Shown here: positions 55,480 to 64,000 of the stretch, piece by piece
Numbering within the stretch: position 1 is the stretch's first letter
Layout: every line of letters begins with the position of its first letter
Assembly (NCBI GenBank): GCA_963693365.1
Contig: CAVNZM010000009.1
Coordinates: forward strand, 5,270,001-5,334,000
Direction of reading: 5' to 3'
DNA from: Amoebidium appalachense
Lineage: Eukaryota > Ichthyosporea
Length of the DNA: 64,000 nucleotides
Made by a program: the position numbers and the translations under genes
The notes under the pieces: generated by a model
Seen by the model: only the letters and a program-made list of their open reading frames with translations
What the model was told of the DNA's origin: nothing
The model's database searches: none

Positions 55480-56309
55480 CTTAGTCTTTCGGGGTTCGGA
55501 TGGTGGTATAAGGCAAAATTTCGAAGAGGTAAAAGGTGGGTGGGTGGGTGGTGGTGGTGGGGGGGGGGTTTGGGGTTTTAGTAGCAAAAAGAAAGGCATA
55601 CCATCCTTAGCTTCTTACACTTGCACCATTTTTTTTTGGTTTTCAGACGGAGGGGAGTCGAGCCAACTATCGAGCAGCCACGATGATGATTTGGCCCAGG
55701 GGGGTTGGTGGCCTTGGGTATGGGGGGAGGGGGCAGAGGGCAGGCCGGAGGGATTGGCCATGCTCAAAAGGGTGGCTGAAACGGTTCTGGCAAAGGTGGG
55801 TGTGTGTGTGTGTGTGGGTAGACTTGCAATTATTAGGATGAAGGTGTGTGTGGGGGGGTTGTTATGGGGTGTTTAGCTTTGCATGTTATGGTTTGGGTTA
55901 AGAGGTATGTGTGGGGTGTAGAGGTGCGCGTGCAACTCTATGGACTAATTAGAAAGGTGTTCGGGGTTTTAGGAGTGTGCGCTGCTATTTAGGGTGAATG
56001 GAGGATGGAGTGGTGCTGAGGATGGGGATCGGAGGGGGAGGGAGGAGAGTAGGAGAGGGATGGAGAGGGGGTGGGAGGGGGTGGGAGGGGGGTGGGGTGA
56101 GGGGGGGAAAGGGGGGAGGGGTTGTTGTTTCTCACAAATATTGTTCTTTTCCGCAGGCTGCGCTAGTGTTTACCCGCACAGCCTGTCCGTCTGATCTCTC
56201 TATTGAGCTGTGCATGTTTGGTGTGGGTCCCTGGGTGTAGGTGGATGTTTGTGTTGTGCATGAAAGTGTGGGTGGCTGGCTGGCATGGGGGTGGTGGGGG
56301 TGGTGCATT

Positions 56310-56371
<62 letters not shown>

Positions 56372-57036
56372 GTAGTTGGTGGTATGGGGGAAGTGAGGGG
56401 GCGGGGGGAGGGGGGGGGGGGGGGAGGCGGGGAGGGGCGGGAAGCACTACCGTGTGTGAAGGTACCTTTCTCCTTTGTCCATCCTTGCTTCTTACCACCC
56501 CTCCTGGATGCTCCTTTGTATGTTAAGCCTGTATAAGCCGGTCACTCTAATAGGCAAGGATTTTACCATTAAAATTTCCTCCTGGTCATCTGATGATATT
56601 GGGGTTCACTTCTTTGCAGATTCAAGCCAGTGCCGAAAACTGCAGCGTCCGCGCGGAGTTTCACGATGAATCCACCAACCAAACACGCACGTTAATTCTT
56701 AAAGTTGACCGCGTAGATTATGCCGACACCACACCATCACCGACCACCAATGCAAGCACAAACGACACCATCCCGTGCGATGATGTCAGTGGCGCTAAGG
56801 GTATACCCGGTATACCCCAGACTGCAGTCTATGCTCAGGCTGCTGTGAGTGTGAAGGACGTCAAAGTATCGGGCATGGCACTCCGGGTAAATCCATCCCC
56901 CCCCCCCCCCCCCCCCTTTCCCCTTTCCCCGCTCCCCTCCCCCCCCCCCCTCTCCCCCATGCTAACCCCCCCCCGCCCCTCCCCCCCCCCCCCCCCCCCC
57001 CCCCAACACACACACACACACACACACAAAAAAAAA

Positions 57037-57071
<35 letters not shown>

Positions 57072-57395
57072 AGAGTAAAGAGCCCGCACGCCCGCCCGCC
57101 CGCCCGCCCGCCCGCACGCACGTACGCACGCACGCACGCACGCATGCATGCACGCACACACGCACGCACGCCCGTACATGCACACACACAGATACACACA
57201 CAAACACATACATCATCTACACACCACACACACACGTGACACCACGCACGCGCACACACACACATGCACACACACACACCACGGTGAAGGATGCATCTGC
57301 ATTTGCTGTGCAGCCTTCAGGTGGTCTATCTTCATCATCTCCCACACACATCACACACTTACACCATAACATCTCACTCTCTCTTCTCCCCCCCC

Positions 57396-57442
<47 letters not shown>

Positions 57443-57450
57443 CATACACA

Positions 57451-57481
<31 letters not shown>

Positions 57482-58026
57482 TCCTCTCCCAATCTTTCAC
57501 CCCCACACACTACAGGTGGATACAGGAGATCAGATATCACCTGTAGCCGTTGCCTGCACCGGGGACAAAGGATGCTGGGGTCAACTGAAACTGCATTGGA
57601 ACCAAACACCTTTGGGCTCCGGCCCAGAACCTCCAACCAGGCCGTCAAAAGTCGAAATCGAGCTTTTCACACGTGATTTTCACGCTGTTTTGAGCCCTGA
57701 AACGGTGGATGTACTAGAGAGTTTCAAAGAGGTTTTTGTTCCCGATGCGACGGGCGATTTTGGTGGTTTGGAAAGTGTGCAGGGGGGTGGATACGGTAAT
57801 GGGGGTAAGTCGGTTTACTTTTCCATGGAGCCGGGCGGTACTTCTGTGATGATGTTATCACAGCAGGGTCCACTGACCAGGTGTGTGTGTGTGTGTGAGT
57901 GTTTGTGTGCTGGGGGATGGGTTTGGCAGGAGGGGTAAGGGGGTTAGGGGGGGTGGGGTGGGGTGGGGGGAGGGGGAGAGGTTTTTTTTTTTTTTTTTTT
58001 TTGGGGGGGGGGGGGGGGCAGGGGTG

Positions 58027-58094
<68 letters not shown>

Positions 58095-58941
58095 ACGTGC
58101 TATGATGTGTGCGTGTGTTCATGTGTGTGTTTGCTTGTAGGTGCATATGCGTACTGCGTGCGTGTGCGCGGTGCGGAGAATGTTTGGGGGGGGGGGGGGG
58201 GGGGGGGGATGTGTCTTTGTTGTCTTTGCTTGTTACCGGAGGGGGGATGGGGCTTGGGGGTTGCCCAAGCGCTTACCCTGGCACATTGTTTGTGTGTGTG
58301 TGTGTGTGTTAGTGTGTGTGTGTGTGTGTGTTTATGTGTATCTTCAAGTGTGTGTATGTGTGTATGTGCGTATGTGCGTATGCGTGTGTGTGTACTTGCA
58401 TGTACACATGAATGCATGCATGTGCCAATGCTCTATCTATAGCGGCTTTTCCGTGCATGCATGCATGTCTGCGTGACTATATCTGAGGGCCCTTGCACGC
58501 TTGTTTGCCTGCTATTTGTGTGTGTGCACGTGGTGATGAAGGACGAGCCTGTAGAAGCATCACGAATACAGGAAATAGAGAGATAACACCGTGACGCTCA
58601 ACACGACACAGTCATAAAACTCATTGTTTATTTTTTTTGGTTTTTTTGTGTGACCGCCAACCAAATTAACCGTGCCTTTTTTTTTTTAAACACACACAAA
58701 CACGCACAGGAGCCTTACAGCCGAAGAATACGACCTAATCGAGCAACTCTACCAAGACTACAAGGCTACCGCAGGGGGCAAAACCCAGACCCCACAATTT
58801 GCACGGTTTAACCCCCCTGCTGCGGTTTCTACCCCACGGTCTCCTTTCCAATCCCACCACCAACCACCGCGGGAAAAGATGGGTGGGTTTGGAGGCGGGT
58901 TGGGGGATGTGGATAGTGACCTCGACGATTTCAGGTTCGAA

Positions 58942-58974
<33 letters not shown>

Positions 58975-59117
58975 TCCCTTTCCCCCCCCCCCCCCAACCC
59001 CCCACCCACCCCCCCCCCCCCGGCTTCCTTTCTCGTGCTTTCCCTCTCTCCTCCCTCCCCTTGTCTCCTCCTATCTTCCTTCCTCCTCCGGCATGACCCA
59101 CCAACAATCCTTTTCCC

Positions 59118-59154
<37 letters not shown>

Positions 59155-60122
59155 GTCCTTCTCCTTCCTCACGTTCTACCTGTGCACATTCATTCATAAC
59201 CCACAGCTTGTCCCAAGATGGCCCAAGCACATGCTCCGAAGCTGTTTCCCCCTTTCATATCACCCCCAGCTGACTCTTTTCTGCCACTCTCGCATTTCAC
59301 CTTTGATTTTTTTTGTGAATGTTTCGCTACCCTTGATGTCCATGCTTCCGTGTTTCTATTATGATCGTTCATATATTATCATTTTTATGTTTTAATTTTG
59401 ACTGATGGGATGGCTGTGTGTGTGCAGTCTCGACAGCGACAGTGAGGGCAGTGACCTGGATGATTCCAGCATGTTCCACCCCCTGGACAGTGTGCCCACA
59501 GAGGGGGTGGAGACCACAGGCGCTGAAGAAAAGGTGGCATCGTGCACTACAGAGATTGTGCTCAAGGTAGAAGGGCTGTTCATATATCCCCCCCCCCTTC
59601 CTCCCCCCCCCCCCCCCCCCCCCCTCCTTCCTTCCTTCCTCTCACCTCTTCTACCATCAACACCACCACTGCCACCACAACAATCGCACACAGACACACA
59701 CAGACATACACAGACACACAGCGACACATGCTTATACACGAACACACGCACACACACACACACACAAACACACACAAACACACACACACACGCGCGCACA
59801 CACACAAAAACACACACGAATACACGAATACCAAATAAAACCGGGGTCGTGCCTTTGTCCACCCCCCCCCCCCCCTCGCCCCCCCAATCCCCTCTCTACC
59901 CTCCCCCCCCCCCCCCCCCTCCCCTTCTCCCCCCTTCTCCTGCCCACTGGCATAGTCTTGTGGTTTGAACTGCTGGCATCTTTCATCGCTTTCTCTTATG
60001 TTGTGGTTTTGGATGCATAATCGAGTGGGGGCAGAAAAAGGGAGGTCGGATGAGGAAAGGTGGTGGCATATGCACCGATGATGTGGAAGCAGTTGGGTAT
60101 TGGGTGGGTGGTGTGTGTGTGT

Positions 60123-60179
<57 letters not shown>

Positions 60180-60321
60180 TTGTTCTGTGTTAGGAGGGCA
60201 ATAAGGTTGATAACGGTTGTATTGAGATTTACCCAAATTTGAAGACACAATCTGCAATGTTTGTTTCTTTCACCTGCCACACCCAGAGAATAAGCGCTAC
60301 TGCGCCGACCTCACCTGTCAT

Positions 60322-60352
<31 letters not shown>

Positions 60353-61039
60353 CCCCCCCTCCCCCCCCCTCTCCCACACACCCCACACACTCACACACCC
60401 GCCAACCCCTCCCCCTCCCCCCTCCTTACAGGCACACCTCCCATCGTCGAGCATCGTCTGTCTCTACGATAAACCCGCGAACCCCGCGTCGTTGTTACCG
60501 AAAATCGAAACGTATTTTTCATACTTGTCCCTCCACGGGGTAACCCCAGCACCTACGGCACCCACCACGAGACGCGCGGCCACTTTTCTCGAATGCAATC
60601 ACTTGGTGTTGGGGCTTAATCAGGCGCTGGTGAAATTTCAGGGGGTTTTGGACACTATGAAGATGGGAGGAAATTTAAGCTTGGGGTCTGTGCATGCCAC
60701 CGTGCGTGTTATGGAGTCTTGGGCAAACGAGGTGTTGTTCGAAACCCAGCCGCCAAATTCGTCGGAAATTGGGTCGGGTTTCATTCCGAGTCGAACCAAT
60801 GTACCCACGATCCGACCGATAGTGCATTTTGTGGAGGGGCTAGGGTTTGGTGAGGAATATTCCGACGCCTGGGCCCCCGTGGAAAGCGCAAGAAGAAACG
60901 ACGGGGTGCGTGGAAGGGGACAGAAGGAGGGGGAAAAGGAGAGGTTACACCACCACCCCATGATCAAGGTGGTGGTGGGCAGCGACACTGCCTCTTCCGA
61001 CAAAAGGTGTGCCAGCCCCCCCCCCCCCCCCCCCCCCCC

Positions 61040-61078
<39 letters not shown>

Positions 61079-62647
61079 ACCACCACCACCACCACCACCA
61101 CCACAGCTCCATACTACCGGCACCGAGTGGGCATGTGCTACGCTCCTTTTACTTATGCTCTATGTTTGGTTTGTGCATTGCTTTAGTTTGTGCTGTTAAT
61201 ACCCTCCCCTCCTCCCCCCCCCTCCCCCCCCCCCCCCTCTCTCCCTCCCTCCCCCCTAAAACACACACAAAAGAAAAAGAGACAGCTCGCACGCGGACAT
61301 GCAAGCGCGCACGATGCGCATATGCAGGTACGCAGACACGCACACCGATGCAACAAAACGGAAGGCTAAAATCATTGACAATGACAAACGTATGAAGGAG
61401 AAAACAAAAACAGGCAGGGCAAAAAAGCTCGCAAAGGCACATGCCCTGCCAATCTTTCAACGTTTACTTGCCACCTGAAATCGAGCTTTCATACTGCCCA
61501 TATTCTAATGTTTCGCATTAACCATTAAATGTCAGCACTTTTTTTGTCTTTTTACACAGTGTCCCTTAATCTGATAAGAGGGTTTGCCCACACAGGTCCA
61601 AAACCTCGGGTATTCCGGTGACTGTGCAGATGCAGCCGATGGTTGTGGAGGCAGACTATGCCATTCTGGACCGGCTTGTGGACTTTCTGGACCGTTCAAG
61701 GAATAATGACCCCGGACAAAAGGTGTGCGTGAGCGTTGTGTGTGGTTGTATGTGTCATTTGGGGTGTGTTTTTTTGTGATCGGAGAGGGGGGGGGGGGGG
61801 GGGGGAGGGGGGCTGGGGAGGAGAGGGGGGGGGGGGGGGGGGTAGGGGGCAGCTATATATATTTGTATGTAGAAGGCTATTGGTATGGGCGGGAAGACAC
61901 GGGCTTGTGTATGGGTGTGTGAGGAGGGAGAGGTAGTTCTATGTGAAGTTGGCGCTCTCGGAGCATCAAATTCTCACGTCCATTCTCCTTGCAGGGTTCC
62001 CGCCCGCCCGATAGCCAAACAAAAACACCACTCCCTACCCCATCCTTCACGGTTGAATGGTCCCTGGTGCGACTGGCCACACGTATTCCCCACCCATTAC
62101 CACCACAAGAGTTCACACATGAGACAGAGCCCAATCCCAACGAAAACACGGAAAACACACCTGGGAATCCGGCAAACCAAAACACGGAAAATGACGCGCT
62201 TACAAATCTCGAATTCGAAAAACTGATGAAGGGCCCTCGATCCACGTATGAAGATATTGTTCTATTTGATTTCGCGAATGTCAAACTTGGTCAAACGCGC
62301 ATGCTGAGTCCGTTGGTGGAAGACGTGACGAATATTTCGTTCGAAAAAGCGTCAGTAGGGGTGTATTTTCATGATCCACAGTCCGTGGCTCTCGGGGGAA
62401 CTGTTGGTCTATGGGGAGATGACATGGGGAGATGTGCTGGGGAGGGTGGGCGGCAGGTCAGAATTTTGACTGTGAGGGGATTTGGATCGAAAACCCCCGA
62501 AATTGTGGTGAGAATACGGCGGGACGAGGAGCAGTGCAGGACGGTTGTCAGCAGGTGTGTGTGTCTGTGTGTGTGTGTGTGGGAAGGGGGGGGGGGGGGG
62601 GGGGGAGTTGTGTGTGTGTGTTGTGTGTATGTGTGTATGTGTGTGTG

Positions 62648-62682
<35 letters not shown>

Positions 62683-64000
62683 GGAGGAGGGGAGGGCTGG
62701 TTGTGTGTGTGTATGTGGGTGGGTTTCTGTCTCTGTGTGATGAGCATGCATGTGCGTGTACTACGGGTGTAAGCGTTCGTGCGGTATCCATGCCCGTGTC
62801 TTTGTCCGTGTCACTCAGTGTTTATGTCTGTGTGTGCGTGCACATATAGGTGATATTTGCGGTCTGTATGCGCTTGTAAACGCTCAGCTTAAGAAAGTGG
62901 GTAGCTTGTCTTTTTCTTGTGTGTGTCCCTTGCCAGATTGCTTCTGCACCTTTATATCGTTCAGGTATCTTCAACTTTCACCCTTTGTCAAGCGAGAGTT
63001 CTTTTTTGATAAAGACACAAACCGATGTCCATTTTACAGGTCATCTTGCGTGTGTTTTGCACTTTCACTCTCTGTAGTTTAACGGTCTTCATAGCAAGCA
63101 CGTGTCTTTTACTTTCATTCTTTTGCAATCAGTAGTCTCTATAATAAACCCCCAAACCAATGCCCACTTTGCAGGAGGTCAGGGCTGGGCCATGGTGACG
63201 TAGGGCCAGCCTTTGCCGTCAGCCTCCCCCCAGGCACCCCCTCACCGTTCTCTCCGGTCTTCACCTCAATCGAAGGCGACCACGTGGTATTGTCTCCTTC
63301 CCCCCCCCCCCCCCCCCCCCTCTCTCTCCCTCTCTCCCCCCCCCCTCCCCCATGCCACTCCTGCTCTATTCCATTTTGGTCGACACACCTGTAGGGGATG
63401 CTTCCTTGGCGTGCTCATGTTGCACCTTTGCCTTTGTTTATGGTTTTAGCATTGTGCGTGGTTTTTCATTGTGCATTATAGCACCCCCTAACTTTTCCTT
63501 TTTTTAAAAAAAAATTTATCACATGGCGCTCCTTCATTTTAGATGCATTCAGCTTATTGCCAAGGTGCATGCCCCCCCCCCCCCCCCCCCCCCCCCACCC
63601 CACCCCCCCCACCCACTCCTCCCTCCCCCCGCGGCTCCCCCTTGGATGCTAACCAGCAGCATGCAGTCTGTAGCTACTAGATGAATATGGGTCAGCATAT
63701 AAACCCCCTTTCATCTCTACACACCTGTCCATGTAAACAATCCCCCCCCCCCCCCACACACACACACACACACACACACGAACCCACCGCTACCCACCCA
63801 CCGCTACCTCACCTCACCCCCCTCCTTTCCTCGCGCCAGAACACCCTCTCCTGGTTGTGGCCCTGTGGTTCTAAATCTTTAACCCATTACAACTCTAACA
63901 ATACACTTGCCTCAACCACTTGAGCAGCGCCAGCGATGTCTCACCTCTGCGGAGCCCAAAGACTTCATAAGATTCCGAAACGCTGCGGAGTCATCGTCTC
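53993..64000 (+). CDS. ATG2: ATG2 autophagy lipid-transfer protein, amino-terminal part
   Basis: Exons 53993-54148, 55019-55187, 55647-55795, 56620-56886, 57516-57880, 58710-58934, 59428-59566, 60432-61006, 61596-61722, 61995-62554, 63175-63286 and 63928 to the window edge join in phase to about 972 residues, with more to the right. The first exon is a chorein-type start (QKRLAKFVLERLLGPYLVEE). The next has the ATG2 block GSAQVTVPWRDLL and GLDVCVVPR, and exons 3-4 match GLAMLKRVAETVLAK and the following VDRVDYAD. ATG2 bridges ER and phagophore and moves phospholipids through a hydrophobic groove. The amino end contacts the ER. VPS13 shares chorein but not this following block. Exons 6-7 are Ser/Asp-rich and probably a loop. 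The last exon has tandem acceptors (63925 or 63928). Introns carry C-, G- and T-runs and (GT)n. Confidence 0.9.
55341..55405. repeat. T-run joined to G-run in ATG2 intron 2
   Basis: About 30 T followed directly by about 36 G on the transcript strand. Confidence 0.85.
57386..57480. repeat. C-runs in ATG2 intron 4
   Basis: Two long C-runs (about 50 and 28 bases) separated by AACATACACATG, 36 bases before the exon 5 acceptor. Confidence 0.85.
58027..58093. repeat. (GT)n microsatellite in ATG2 intron 5
   Basis: About 33 GT units, preceded by a T-run/G-run compound at 57981-58018. Confidence 0.85.
60123..60177. repeat. G-run of about 55 bases in ATG2 intron 7
   Basis: Uninterrupted G on the transcript strand. 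Confidence 0.9.

Noticed and set aside
58934-58946. GGTTCGAATCCCC, a perfect tRNA box B
   Set aside because: No box A or cloverleaf upstream. It straddles the ATG2 exon 6 donor and a C-run, so it is a coincidence.
62995-63060. Possible extra ATG2 exon after a TTTACAG acceptor near 63040
   Set aside because: The reading phase already fits from exon 10 to exon 11 without it, and no ATG2-like residues are encoded.

Overview
The window is nuclear DNA from an intron-rich eukaryote with the standard genetic code. Protein-coding exons make up only a small part of it. Three long genes can be assembled exon by exon with every reading phase matching: an NFRKB/INO80-complex homologue (minus strand, 20 exons, 683 residues), the mitochondrial F1 ATP synthase alpha subunit (plus strand, 9 exons, 545 residues) and the amino-terminal part of an ATG2 lipid-transfer protein (plus strand, 12 exons seen, runs off the right edge). 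A fourth gene is a 3-exon, 515-residue GT61-like Golgi glycosyltransferase (minus strand). The nuclear ATP1 with its presequence, the yeast-like ATP1 carboxyl end and the NFRKB homologue point to an opisthokont, perhaps a unicellular holozoan or an early-diverging fungus. The species cannot be named from the sequence.

Layout: 1-1443 is a frame-broken coding region of unknown family. 2171-8925 is a Ty1/copia element (plus) with equal-length 925-bp LTRs and a 5-bp target duplication. 8926-11940 is gene-free and holds very long C and G runs. 11941-14146 is the glycosyltransferase. 14147-18383 is gene-free with a polyadenylated insertion candidate and a small cysteine-rich remnant. 18384-28953 is a decayed non-LTR (LINE) retrotransposon, split by a second Ty1/copia element of the same lineage (19630-26745, minus). 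28954-29913 contains a 210-bp tandem duplication. 29914-46334 is NFRKB, followed by a 1.08-kb divergent intergenic region, ATP1 (47415-52874), a 1.1-kb spacer and ATG2 (53993 to the right edge).

The non-coding DNA is the striking part. Introns and spacers carry G or C homopolymers up to about 60 bases, T-run/G-run compound tracts, long (GT)n tracts and dispersed repeats that abut G-runs. None of these lies inside a recognised exon. Several tandem repeats begin at or very near splice sites. The clearest is a minisatellite of about 17 subunits in NFRKB intron 10 that starts exactly at the 5' splice site and repeats that splice-donor sequence in nearly every unit.

The host genes serve separate housekeeping roles: chromatin remodelling, oxidative phosphorylation, autophagy and glycan synthesis. 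Nothing suggests an operon or pathway cluster. The only regulatory link to consider is the shared NFRKB/ATP1 intergenic region. Searches for a new defence or signalling system gave nothing convincing. The more novel observations are the splice-donor minisatellite, the conserved C-run frame change in both copia elements and the repeat ecology of the introns.
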